Source: Hysterangium stoloniferum
Lineage: Eukaryota > Basidiomycota > Agaricomycetes > Hysterangiales > Hysterangiaceae
NCBI GenBank assembly: GCA_015178975.1
Contig: WHVD01000034.1
Coordinates: 620,001 to 684,000 of the forward strand
Reading direction: 5' to 3'
Length of the DNA: 64,000 nt
In this document: one piece after another, positions 12,231 to 23,800 of the stretch
Position numbering within the stretch: the first letter of the stretch is position 1
Layout of the letters: each line of letters opens with the position of its first letter
Position numbers and translations under genes: made by a program
Notes under the pieces: generated by a model
Database searches by the model: none
Seen by the model: only the letters and a program-made list of their open reading frames with translations
What the model was told of the DNA's origin: nothing

Positions 12231-12448
12231 ACAGACTTGTCTGCTATACCACACACAAATATAGCTGTTCACTCTACACACAGGAACCATGCCCTATAGC
12301 ACACAGCGGGGCCCATAACCTGTTAAAAGTGTAGAAAATGAATGGCCAGACTGGGGATTGAACCCAGGGCTTCTGCATATATAGCAGGGGTGTTAACCAT
12401 TACACCACCTGACCCTAGGAAGCACTGCTAGCATTACTCAATCTAACA
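12231..12448 (-). mobile_element. Miniature LTR element with a tRNA-like gene inside its LTR
   Basis: On the minus strand a 128-bp LTR-like unit runs from 12448 to 12321, with termini TGTTA...TAACA. It is followed at once by GGTTATGGGCCCC (12320-12308), a copia-type primer site complementary to the anticodon stem-loop of initiator tRNA-Met. About 75 bp of non-coding internal sequence follows. The LTR contains a tRNA-like sequence in the same orientation. Only one LTR is visible, because the other side is cut by the family B fragment. It has no coding capacity and resembles a TRIM. The assignment is inference from structure. Confidence 0.5.
12344..12414 (-). tRNA. tRNA-like sequence (UAU anticodon position, degenerate)
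   Basis: The 71-nt sequence folds into a full cloverleaf: a 7-bp acceptor stem (two G-T pairs), a 4-bp D stem with AATGGTTA loop, an anticodon stem with one C-A mismatch at 27-43, a 4-nt variable region and a perfect 5-bp T stem with TTCAATC loop. A box (TGGTGTAATGG) and B box (GGTTCAATCCC) match consensus. TTTT follows 4 nt after the 3' end. The anticodon loop is TATATAT, with A instead of the invariant U at position 33, so a functional tRNA is unlikely. It is better read as a Pol III promoter or tRNA relic. Confidence 0.6.
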
Positions 12449-12478
12449 GAGTTGTGGAAGTTCTGACCACTCTATATA

Positions 12479-12535
12479 CAGTAGGGAACAAAACCATTTG
12501 GATGTTTCTTTGTTTTGAAAAGATCCTTTAGGGAG
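12479..12535 (+). repeat. Left terminal inverted repeat of Tm2 (outer part)
   Basis: It matches the reverse complement of 18427-18475. The remaining inner part of this repeat lies at about 15285-15466, displaced by the inserted LTR and other DNA. That part contains GCATTAGCCCAAAAT and ends in the inverted terminal motif ACATCTGAACAGTTGTG. Confidence 0.8.
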
Positions 12536-13112
12536 GATATCTAAAAACTATTAAGTATACCAAATTCTAATATACTCTAAAGGTCATTTAAACATCTGGG
12601 ATGTGATTCAAACATAATTTGGTTTTTAAAACTTTCAAAAAGTTTTAAACTCTCTTGTACATTACAAACTAAAGAATCTTTCCAGACATGAGTAGACAAT
12701 AAAAGAAATTAGTAGTTTGAAACACTAATACTTTTAAAAAATAGATACCTTTAGATAGTCTACTCCATGCATATGTATATCATTGGCACCTCTAAATACA
12801 TGTGTAGATATTACTTTGGAATGGATCTGTCAATCTGAACAGATTTTTACTTGATTCAACATACCCAGAATATATAGGTGATTTCACCCAACTAAGAAAG
12901 CCACAGGACAAAAAATTTCCAATTATATATCACATATTTTACTAGGAAATAACTACAGTTTAGCTTTTAAAAAACAAATTAACAACAAAAGTATTTGCAA
13001 GTATTTACATAACTTGGAAAACCATATACAATAGGTTCTATTAATTGACTCTGAATTGTTTAGGATGTAATATGGAGAATTGTTTCTTATGGTTGGTGGT
13101 TAACAATATAAT

Positions 13113-15203
13113 TGTTAGGGTACATACATGGCAGGTTTCCAGAGAAACCTGTGGGAGATCCAGTAGGACTTGGCTTCAGCTTATAGGCTGCACCCTCATG
13201 AGATCGTGTTGTCCAATTTCAAACAGGCAGACGGGAAACCTGGGGAGTCCAGGTGGGGTTCGTGGGTTGAGGGGTCATAGGTGTGATGTATCAGCATCAT
13301 CTCATAATATCCTCTTAATTTTCTGTGGATTATTTAATATTCTTTCGAATTTATTGTATTTTTATTATATTTTTATTGTGAAATATAAGGCCTTATTCCT
13401 TTTAACTTCACATAATAATAGCATATATGAGCTCATATTATGCTATTATATCTTAGTTAATTTATTATAATTTTTAACTAATTATTTATATTTTATTTAC
13501 TTAGTTATTACCTTTTGGCACCTTGCTGCAGCCCAGTTTGCACATTTTTGAAGTCATGTGACGTATTAGATAAGCCTCCGGTGTCGGGATGTCACAAAAG
13601 TCACGAATGTGACTACCCGAGTCATTATTAGATTCCGCCGACTCATCGTTTGCTTCCGTCCCAGGACCGCGGCCTTGAACCTTCCTGTTCAAGCAAGAGG
13701 TTAGAACCCTTGTCTCAGAGAAGGGAATCACATGATAAATAAAGGGTAAATAATGAGTAGAATATGAGGTCATTATGATCTAACTAATGACCTCATAAAC
13801 TAAATAGTTAGCTAATCATTGAGTTATCAAAATGTATATAAGGAGGGCTAAGTTTCCAATAAAATCATCTTATCTCTCACACATTTTACAGTACAGCACA
13901 GAAGCTTACCTCATCATCCTAAGGACAATAAAAGCCTTAGTCTGATACACTCACTGCAAGCACCTACACTTGCAGCATCTTGAATCTTTGTCAGCAACTC
14001 TTGGACTTAGCTAATCATCTAAGTTCCCCAGCCTCACAGCTACCCTTTAGGCTTATTAATTAGATAATAAACCTAATAAGTATCTAAGTATCCTTACTGA
14101 AATTCCTGCCAATACTAGATTACTCAAGGCCCAGCCCTAAGTTTATTGAATTAAAAGTACAAGCACTCAGATAATCCAATACATATTATTTTCTCTATTA
14201 ATAAATTATTTAACACCTTGTTAAATAACTATTAATAGTTACAAATAAGCATACAAAAATCCGAAGCTCTTATATCAAGTCTCTGCTAAGTTACTGCACA
14301 TATATTCAGCTTCCAGCCCCTATTCTCAAGGAATAGTTCTTTTATTTGCTAAAAGAGTCATACACAGTTCTATTGAACCTTTCAATAATCAAAATAATTG
14401 ATTTGAGTTGTTTAAGCTTCATAGTGCAGCTCATTAATCTATCAGTATTTAAATTACTGGACCTTTGCTTGTTTTATTGTTGAAGCTCTGTGACACTATA
14501 GCATATATTGAGCTATCTAAGAGAATCCCCTGAATACATTACAATAGGTTGGAGGTCATGGGTTGAGAGGTCGGGGAGTTGAGATAAATAAGAGAGTTAG
14601 ATGTGTTGGAGCCTGCAGGCTCCAACTAGCGAGAGCGGTGTAATTCAAAGAGGAGTTTAGAGTGGAAAATGTATTAGATTACTGGGGGAAATCTAAGCCA
14701 AATTTTTGACTGGATTGTATGTACAACATCTGCCAGACTATATAGACCGTGGAATGAATAACATACCAAATCAGGTAATAATGAAACGAAACTAGCAAAA
14801 CATAAAATGAGAATAGTAAACACCAAATTTGGCGTTAGGAATGGGACAGAACAGAGTGGAGTCCTAATCATGACAAATCATAAACCATAACGGGAAATGG
14901 AGTGGGAGCAGAGTCCAAATCATGACAGGTCAATGACTAAAATGGGAATGGTGCTCAGTTAGAGGGATGTCGGGTTTTTCGAGCAGGGTCCAGTGACTGA
15001 TGCGTGGGATGAGGTCAGACATAGACAGGGATGGACTCCAGCAGGTATTCTGGTGACTGATACACAATGTAACGAAGTCGAGCGTGGACAAGTCTGACGT
15101 ACAGAGTCCAGTGGGAATTCCAGTAAACTGACAATTGGTGCGTATAGGGTGTGGGTGCATATAAGTTAGTGCCTGGAGTCCAGCGGGAATTCTGGTCATA
15201 ACA
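13113..15203 (+). mobile_element. Solo LTR, family B, in Tm2, itself interrupted
   Basis: Starts TGTTAGGGTA and ends GGTCATAACA, with the exact duplication ATAAT on both sides (13108-13112 and 15204-15208). Without the nested LTR it is about 824 bp. It carries the hairpin module at 13165-13198 and is CpG-depleted. Confidence 0.9.
13282..14543 (+). mobile_element. Young 1.26-kb solo LTR inside the family B LTR
   Basis: Starts TGTGATGTATCAGC and ends ATACATTACA, flanked by the duplication ATAGG (13277-13281 and 14544-14548). The uninterrupted sequence is seen at 7760-7790. It has a TATA-like ATGTATATAAGG at 13832-13843. A segment at 13558-13680 keeps many CpG sites, unlike the surrounding LTR, so it is the latest layer here. 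I found no coding sequence. Confidence 0.87.
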
Positions 15204-15666
15204 ATAATAGTCTCAGAGGATATATCACTATTTAAAGATGGAGTTTTGTAGAAATATAAATTTTACCAGTAAACATCTGATATTATAATGATTACAGACA
15301 ACCTCCTAGCATTAGCCCAAAATCCCTTCTAGAAATTCTGAATAAATTATGATAGATGCTCTAATATAACTAAATTTCAATTACATAACCATGATGTCAT
15401 ATGTCCATTTATGGTGATGTAATAATAGGATTACTGAGGCTTGTACATCTGAACAGTTGTGTTGCCTGTATTTTATAAACCCTATATACTAAACTAGTAC
15501 TTGGTATACCCTCCCTTGGCCTTAATTACAGCTTCTACTCTTCTAGGCATACTCTCTATCAAGTTCTGACACACCTCCTTTGGTATCTTTTCCCATTCCA
15601 CTTGACAGCACTCCCAAAGCTCCTCCACTCTACTAAGTGGTGTTTCATAGTCAGCTAGCCTCCTTT

Positions 15667-16338
15667 TGGAGGATAACCCAAAACTTTAAAAATTATTTAT
15701 CCACTAAAGTATATATATTTATATTGTTTGTTGTAAAATTAATATTTAATCAAATTCAGTTGATTAGGTATCACTCTGAAGAATGCAAAAATATTAATAT
15801 TTATCCTATATCTGACAAAATTTAGTCAAACAATTGTCTGTAGATTATTCTTTTGGAATAAATTGCACAATGGGGATTGGTACCCCAGATAGTTCTGGTT
15901 AACTCTCTAAACCAACTAAATTTAAATTATATGAAATATATTTGAAAGTTTGCTTGTATACAACAGAATACATCATAACCCAAAGATTAAGTCATAACCC
16001 AAAGATTAAGTCATAACCCAAAGATTAAGTCATAACCCAAAGATTAAGTCATAACCCAAATAATCTTGTTTAACCCAAATAATCTAGGTTAACCCAAATA
16101 ATCTAGGTTAACCCAAATAATCTAGGTTAACCCAAATAATCTAGGTTGACCCAAATAATCTTGTGTAACTATATAATTTGTGTGTATTTTAGAAGGACAT
16201 GCATATTTTAAAGATGAAATTTCAGATAATTAAATATAAAATCATAGAATAAGTTGTCATGGCCAGAAGGAATAGACTCACTTAGAAAATATGAGGATTA
16301 TTCAGTAAAATTTTGTATATTCAATAAAGTGTGACCAT
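15667..16338. mobile_element. 672-bp non-coding insert in the Tm2 transposase, 8-bp target duplication
   Basis: The transposase reading continues on both sides. CCTCCTTT flanks the insert at 15659-15666 and 16339-16346 (perhaps 9 bp, CCTCCTTTT, with one base lost). The size points to a hAT- or Mutator-type non-autonomous element. Convincing terminal inverted repeats are not visible. It contains the 19-bp tandem array. Confidence 0.6.
15974..16168 (+). repeat. 19-bp tandem repeat in two variant blocks
   Basis: Four copies of CATAACCCAAAGATTAAGT are followed by about six copies of a diverged 19-mer (AACCCAAATAATCTAGGTT). Both blocks share AACCCAAA, so they derive from one unit. Confidence 0.9.
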
Positions 16339-17269
16339 CCTCCTTTCAAGTGCCCCCAGAGATGCTCTATGGGGTTTAGATCTGGAGACTGTGCTGGCCA
16401 CTTCATCACATTGTAGCTATGGTCATCAAACCACTTTCAAGCCAGTTTGCTGGTATGCTTTGGATCATTATCCTGCTGGAAGATGATATCAGATGGAGTT
16501 TTCTTGTAAAACTCAAGGGATTGCTGATGTTCATCCTCCAAGATAGAGCAGTAAAGCTGTGAATACATCTTCCCTTCAATCCTAGTGGCATATCCAATGC
16601 CTTCCCAAAGCGTGCAACCCCACATCATCACACTACCACCACCAAACTTCAATGTTCCCTCCACCTGCCTATCAGTCAACCCCTCCCCCACCTTTTTCCA
16701 CACCCACTTCCTTCCATCTGACCCAAGATGATTGATTTTAGTCTCATCAGAGAATACAACTCTCTTCCAGTCCTCCAGAGTGTATTCATGATGTCTCTCT
16801 GCCCACTGTAGCCTCTCCCTCCTATGAGATGTCACAGAAAAGGGCACTTCTTCTTCACCACAGGCCTTAGGCCAGCTTTGTGTAAGGCACAACAAACAGT
16901 TGGGGAGGAGAGGGATTGATTTGTAACATCCTGAAGAGATTTGGTAACTTGCACTGCATTATCAGCTTTCTGCTGCAAATGAGATACTTAGCATACATAG
17001 CTGATATTGGCAGATGTAAGTTTAGTTGGATGACCACCAAAGAACTTGGGAGCCTCAGGACAGTATTCAGAGTGTATTTTTGAGATAGTTCCAATGCTAA
17101 CACCAGTGGTCTGATGAATAGAGTGTCCAGAGACATTAGAGAGGAGCAGAGTAATGATGTGTTCATGAATAGTAGGGGGAACAAGTTTCAATCTACTGTG
17201 AAGTTTGTGAATTCCGAGGAAGTCCCATGGAGGTTTCCAGTAATTAATTCTGAACACTTCTTTCTTCCA

Positions 17270-18020
17270 GGTAATGTCCCATGGAGTCCCCGGGTAATAG
17301 GTCCAGGGAGTTTACGGGATTAGTAGTACAAGACATTGTATCAGAATAATTACCAGAAGTTGGTATGGCTGAGATGGACTTGGCTTCAGCTTATGGGCTG
17401 TGGCCTCGTACACTCATTCGGGTGTGCATATTTCGAGCTGACGGAATGCATACAGGAAGATGTAGATTCCGGAGTTCCTGTGGGAGTTCCGGGAATTGAG
17501 TGTGAAGACAGACAAGAGGAATAGAGACTGGATCGGGATGAGGGTGTAACTTGTTCGAGGGAAACTTATTTGAGGGAAACTTATTCAAGATTGAAACTTA
17601 TTCGAGATTGAAACTGGATTGTAAGTGCATGAATATACCAGACTTATATAGACTATGAAATGTAATAATACCAAATCCAGTATTAATGAGAGGCTGAACT
17701 ATTAAACATAAAACAAAACAAGTAAATACTAAACTGGGAATTAGGGATGGAATGGAACAGGAGCAGAGAACAAATCATGACAGGTCATTAGACCATAACA
17801 GGAATGGGGCTCTGTTAGAGGGGGTCCAGGAGTCTGGTCAGAGTCCAGTGACTGGTCCGTGAGATAAGAGTGTCAGGTGTATATAGTGTGGAGTCCGGAG
17901 TCCAGCAGGTTTTCCAGGTATAGAGAGTTGGGTGCAGATAGGGTGGGGTGCATACAGAGAGTCAGGCATAAACAAGTTGACATGTGGTCCCAGGCAGGAA
18001 AACTCTGGTTGTAACTATAC
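17270..18020 (+). repeat. LTR-like relic with the shared hairpin module (family C)
   Basis: It contains the module at 17376-17408 and an end-like GGTTGTAAC near 18000-18013, with text resembling the 3' half of family B. Boundaries and target duplication are not clear. It lies in the right part of Tm2, upstream of the transposase N-terminus. Confidence 0.45.
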
Positions 18021-18477
18021 AATATAGAGGGTTGGGAGCATGTAGGATGGGGTCCGGGAGCCCAGAGGCCAGCGAGGTTTCCAGTTCCTGACAGAACAGT
18101 GTGCATGGTGAACTGTGGGGACAAGCATGTTAAAAGGCCTTGTATATATAATTGAACATGAACAAATCATGTGACTTTTGGGTTTAAGGTTCATGTTTTA
18201 GGTTGTGGAAGTAAAGTCGTGTAATCATGAATATTTTTAGACCACTTCTTTGCTCTGTGAATCTTGGCAACAAAACCATTCAGATGTACAAGCTGCATTC
18301 ATGGTATTATTGCATTGCCATAAATGGACATATGTCAGCATGGTTATGTAATCAACATTTCGTGATATTAGAGCATGTATCATAATTTATTCAGAATTTC
18401 TAGAATTTATTTTGGGCTAATGCTAAAGGATTGTTTCAAAACAAAGAAACATCTGAATAGTTTTGTTGCCTACTGTA

Positions 18478-20831
18478 TGAAGAATATCAACTGTCTAGGT
18501 ATGACATGACAATATATTGACTATTGAAGTACAATATAGATAGTAAAATAGTTTTAGCCGACTTTAGTAGCTGTAAGACAACTATGACTAAAGGAAAGTA
18601 GAATTGACCTTACAGTATGATTCTAAGGAGTGAGTTAATGAAGTAATGAGTTAAGGGGAAAAGAGGATGATATGAGTAATGTGAAATGCAAGTTGAAGCC
18701 AATGATAGTTTGAGCTTCGACTATTCAGTATGAAGCTAGATAGTGATTGCAAGTTTGAGTTGAAAGCTGTTCAAGATGGCTGAGATGATACCCCAATCAC
18801 ACTAAGAAGGGTGTCTGGGCAAGTTGTGGTTGCAGGGTAAAAGTGTCTGAGTTCTAACTATGTGCACTAATGTACATAAAACTATGGTGTGCACACTCAC
18901 AAGTGTCTATGTACCCACAGGTGTACATAGATCTTTGAACTAATGTAAATACTACTGAATGTGAGATGTAGTAGTAGAAATAAAGAAAGAAGCATGGGAG
19001 GTGTCATGTAACAGGTAGATTTGATATCAATTACTCAGCTGCTAACTAAATTGTCACGCTAGAGTCCATTCATTTGGTTTTCATTCTCTCATCAGATAGA
19101 ATCAATTGTTATGATGCATGTATTCAACATACAAACATTACCAGGTATCTGAGCTATTAATGTTTGATACATGGAGTTAGGATACCTATTTGTCAATGGA
19201 CAGTAAAGGCTCAAAATGCATATCATTGTTTACCTAAAATTAATCTGAGACAATCATAACAGTGCATGTGCAGCCACACTATGTTTCAATCATGTGCAGC
19301 TGCACTATATTTCAATCATGCGCAGTTATTATGTAGCAACCATAGTTTGTATGCAGTAATGTGCAGTTGCACAGCACCATGCCTATGTATTTAAATGGCT
19401 GAATCACGAAAATAGAACTTTTTTTGAACCCCCTAAACTAGACAATCTTGTCACATTTGCATTTGTGCATCTTATTCCACCTGTTCCAGGTTTACAGGAT
19501 ATTACCTTTCTCAGGTTAACAAGAATCACTCTTATCACTAACGTGACTTATCTTAATTACACACTCCGAATGAAAGCTATTCGTTCATTTTCCGATATTT
19601 TATTTTATCTTTAACTACTATTAAACAAGAACCCTGAAATAATAGTCTACTGACACACTCAGCTCTTTCATATATAACAAGTTGACATCTTTAAGTTACT
19701 GCTAAGTACCTAAGGACCCCCAGCCTAAACGATACATCACAGGAGGTAAAATATGTATAATCAGAGATATATTTTAGGATACCTCTCACAGTGCCCCCCA
19801 GTTCAAAGAGCTGTGTCAATGGAGAGGTCAAAGGATGTCAAGAACTCCTCCCCATGTGTTTTGAGTGGATCCTCCTAGCTGCAAGATAGCTTGGGCCCAA
19901 ATTAGCTGCTTAGTCCAAAATGACTCAATAATGTCATCCCTCCTTAACTTATCTAACTGCTAGTGACATCCAGATATTCCACAAGGGAAACAAATAAATG
20001 TCCTTCAGGAATGCTGAGAGGAACTAGAAAATGTCCCAGAAGAGAACTGGAAAGCAAATCACAGTTTGGAGTGTATCCAGGTTGTGAAAGCTGACAACAG
20101 GGACAGCAAGAATCTTCCTGACCCGGAGTCTGGGTGCCCAAAAACCAGACAGTCAGCATATGTCAATCCCCTTAGTTTTTGGATGGAAGATACCCACCAC
20201 CTGTAAGCCTTTTGACATATTTGAATGATAGGTTTAATACAGTTGATTGGGGCCATTGTAAGTCAGGCAATGAGGGGGGGCCAAGGATTTAGTAGTGTCA
20301 ATGAGGAGGATGAAGGGATTAGCAGTTGGGAACTGCTAGTGGATGGTCATATAGGCTAGTGTCAGCATTGGAATGGGGGGACTCTGGGGCTTCTGGCCCC
20401 AACAATTGCTGTTCTAGTAGGTCAACTAGGTCCATGATGGTGGATATAGCTGTGTGTTCAGGGGGAGTATGGTGGAGATCCACTCAGAGTGATTGAAACA
20501 TTGAAAGTCGAACTTTCTTGATGCTGTCTGCTAGTCATTCCCTCTCTATGGAGTCATTGACACACAAATAGAAATTGTCCATGCAATCAGTCAGTATGAA
20601 CAACCCACTATAGCTCTGTATGTGTCCCTTGAGCAGTTGTTGTTGTAGCACTGGTCCCAGCTGTGCTAATACCTTCCCAATTGTGAATTGTGCAGAAGGG
20701 TAGTTGATCAACACATGTATCCAGCCTGTTGGAGGAAGATGGTCTGTGGCAGCCATGAAGTTGATGGGTGAAGGTCCCCATGGAGGGAATGATTCTATCA
20801 TGGGCTCATGGACAGGGTCAACTGGTGTGAG
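18478..20831 (-). mobile_element. 3' end of a Ty3/Gypsy element, family D, minus strand
   Basis: The LTR is split. A short outer piece lies at 12449-12476 and the rest at 18478-19791, with Tm2 inserted at a TA between them. The inner LTR edge is GGATACCTCTCACA at 19791. Reading the minus strand, a polypurine stretch (AACTGGGGGGCAC) directly precedes it. The internal part (19792-20831) has only degraded open reading frames. Its reverse complement partner is the LTR at 20832-21405. Confidence 0.65.
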
Positions 20832-23800
20832 AGGTATCCTGAAATATACCCATACTTCCTTATTTTTACCACTACATCTCGCATTCAGTAATATTTACAT
20901 TAGTTCGAAGTTCCATGTACACCTGTGGGTACCTAGACACTTGTGGGCACACACACCATAGTTTCATGTATATTAGCACACGTAGTTGAAACTCAGACAC
21001 TTTTTACCCCACAACCACGACTTACCCAGACACCTTTTCTACATAGTGTCCTGTAGGTCATGACTGGGGTATTGTCTCAACTGTCTTGAATGGCTTCCAA
21101 CTTGAACTATCAACTGCTTTTAAAGCTTCATACTGAATAGTCGAAGCCTGAACCACAATCAGTTTCAACTCGCAATTCACATTACTCGTTTAACTTTCTT
21201 CCCCTTCAATTCGTTACTCTATTAACTCACTCCTTAGAATTGTACTGTAAAGGTTGATTCTATTCTCTTTTAGTCGTCTCAGTTGTCTAACAGCTACTAA
21301 GTCAACTAAAACTAGTTTATTATCTATATTGTACTTCGATAGTCAATATACTTGTCATGTCATACCTAAATGGTCAATATTCAGAGCAGTCAGAACTTCC
21401 ATGACTCTTAACAGTGATGATCTGGGCCAGACCATTCTTTTCCTACAGAGAAAATATTTTACAAAGAAAAAACAGCTACATTTAGCTACACACTATGACT
21501 ACAGGCAAGGAACAAGTGGCGAAAGCTTCAGCAGGACCGAGTACTCCCCTCCCATGACAAAGACCTGCTAGTCTGGAACTGCCCAGAAACATTATGATGA
21601 GAAGACCCTCACTGACCTCCCAAAAGCAAGCCTCCATCAGAGATTCCCCCCAAATTGACATTGGACCATTGACAGTTGCTTCACCCAGTCAGTCAGGATT
21701 TGACTCACATCAGGAACCACCAAAAGCATCAGAAAGAAACTCTTCACCTATCATCCACAATGACTACGTGAATTTGGATTTTCTGCCATGTCAAGTAATA
21801 CTTCAGCACACCTACCATGGACAATTGGTCTACAACGAACCTATGGATAACAAGTGGGATATGTCTTATGCCTCTCAGATTTTGGAAAAGGAAGTTACAA
21901 CTATTGCGGAAGATTACATGATCAGATACCCCTCAATGCCCATGACAATTGCAATGTCGCTGGGCAGGTATCATGGGATTCTATTGGCCAAACCCTGTTC
22001 ACACGATCAAGAACCTTGGATGAGGTCACTCAGTCAATCCCTGAATGGTCTGAAGAGCTGACAATCCTGATGGAGAGAGGCAGAATTGCAATAAAAAGGG
22101 AATTGTTTTATCCAACTAGTAGACCTGGTCAAAGTACATGACAATGCATTGCAAATTTTGCACATACTGATTAGATGTCCTCATGCTGTCCCCAAGGTCA
22201 ACTATTGATACATATACATCAGGATTTTAGAACGTTCTCTCTATGAAAGGTCACCCAACATACCTTTCATGTATTTCAGCCTCCAGACTAGACTCATGCA
22301 CATCCAGCAAAAATGTGATAAAATGATCATGGAATTATTGCATGAATTTGATGAGTCAATACAAATACCCCTATCTCCAGTTTCTACTACAGACTTGTTC
22401 ATACAAGAGCTCAAAGGTTCTCCCAATACTGTCTTCCACTGCTCCCTCAATTGCCTGCTGATCTGAGAAGGTTTCCCCATGGATATGAGGATTGAAGTGA
22501 TGGAACACCTACAGGAGAAAAATATTCCAGTCAAACTTTCCCTTCACCAACCACAACTGTGTCACCTTCTTAGCATGGCTGAACTGGAAAGTGAAGCTTT
22601 GAGAGAACAATGACTGACTCCCAATGTAGAAACTCCCCATGCCTGAGTGACCTTTGACACTGCCCTTAACAACCCCTTTGACGACCTCCACTGGGATCTA
22701 GACAGACCGGTCACCAGTAAAGGTCGACCATCTTTTTCAACTGCATTCATCGAAGGGATAGCAGGCCAAGTTCTCAGTCGAGGATCACTGGACCCAGACA
22801 AAGCTTGCTGTCCCTTACATATAAAGTCCAACCTGTTCCTCCTGCCAGGAGGGGAACCAAGTGACTTGTCTGGAAGCTCAGGTAGTTTTGACAGTAATAG
22901 GGATCAGGGATGTGGGGGGCAGAATCCCAGAACCCCCAAATTCTCAACTCAACTAGTGTCAGAATCAATGAATTACCTAAAGACAAGGTGCTTACTCTCA
23001 ACACCAACAACATTAAGATCAAATGGTCCAACCTTCCTGAAGACAATGGAAGTCACTCCAAAGCGCTGGAATACATCCCGGATATCATGAGCCTCTCAGA
23101 GATATCTGATTCAATGAGCTCCTTGTTGGGAGTCGCTCTTCCTAGACGACTCACAGGTAATGCTAAGATCTGGTGGAGCACCTTGGACTGTGAGCATCAT
23201 ACTGAATTTAGTTGATCTCATGGATCTTTTCTTTGGGGAATTATTGAAGGTTTACTGGGAACTACATGGCGTGAATCCTTAGCTCTGGAATGGGAGGAAA
23301 TGAGATTCCATCAACCTTGTCACAACTGAAAGACTCCAGTACAATACATCCAATGCAGAATCAAACTATATCACTTCCTGTATGGCTTCCATCAAAATTG
23401 GAAGGAAGAAACACACCATTTAATCTTGACTCTACCCATGGAATGGCTGTACCTGTTACAAGGCAAACCCATTAATGATGTAATTGGATTACAGATGTAT
23501 GCCAACAACTTACAGGAAGCTCTTGTCAACACTTGGAATCAGATGTACCAAGAAGTTACAGGTTCCAAAAACCCAGAGTGATGACTGCAGAATGGGAAGA
23601 ATTGAGTCTTGAAGCCGAGGAGGAACTCTCAACCAGGAACAACTCGACTGCCACAGTTGCATTCTTGCCAGTGAAATGGGTGATGACAGTGTCACAAGGA
23701 AGCTGAGCTCAAGACAAGGGAAGAAACATGGGAATTTCTTCTTCAAAAGAAGTGAGAAAAAAAGCATCACTAGGCCTCCTAAGGAGTGCTGGATCTGTGG

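Larger units (their letters stand above)
15494..17257 (-). pseudogene. Tc1/mariner transposase of Tm2, disrupted
   Basis: DDE transposase. On the minus strand: an N-terminal helix-turn-helix region (about 17257-16990, HQTTGVSIGTISKIHSEYCP); VVFSDETKINHLGSDGR with the first Asp near 16765-16720; GGGSVMMWGC near 16640; FQQDNDPKHTSKLA near 16460 with the second Asp; SPDLNPIEHLWG with Glu 34 residues on, near 16360; then a 672-bp insertion; then RLADYETPLSRVEELW (about 15660) and the C-terminal KAKGGYTKY with stop at 15494. There is a stop between the second Asp and the Glu, a frameshift between the N-terminal and catalytic parts, and the insertion. Homologous along its length to the Tm1 transposase. 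Confidence 0.85.
12479..18475 (-). mobile_element. Tc1/mariner DD34E transposon Tm2, carrying at least three nested insertions
   Basis: Ends CAGTAGGGAACAAAACC (left) and its inverted counterpart ending CCTACTG (right), with TA on each side (12477-12478 and 18476-18477). The flanks join into a continuous Gypsy LTR, which confirms the boundaries. Nested inside are an LTR (13113-15203, itself interrupted), a 672-bp insert (15667-16338) and an LTR-like stretch around 17270-18020. The transposase is on the minus strand. Confidence 0.87.

Noticed and set aside
15974-16168. Possible CRISPR array
   Set aside because: The 19-bp units are directly adjacent with no unique spacers, and the context is a fungal transposon.
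18478-21405. A terminal-inverted-repeat or DIRS-like element with ~550-bp inverted ends
   Set aside because: Both repeats match an LTR that also precedes gag, with a polypurine tract at one inner edge. Two LTRs of opposite orientation explain it better.
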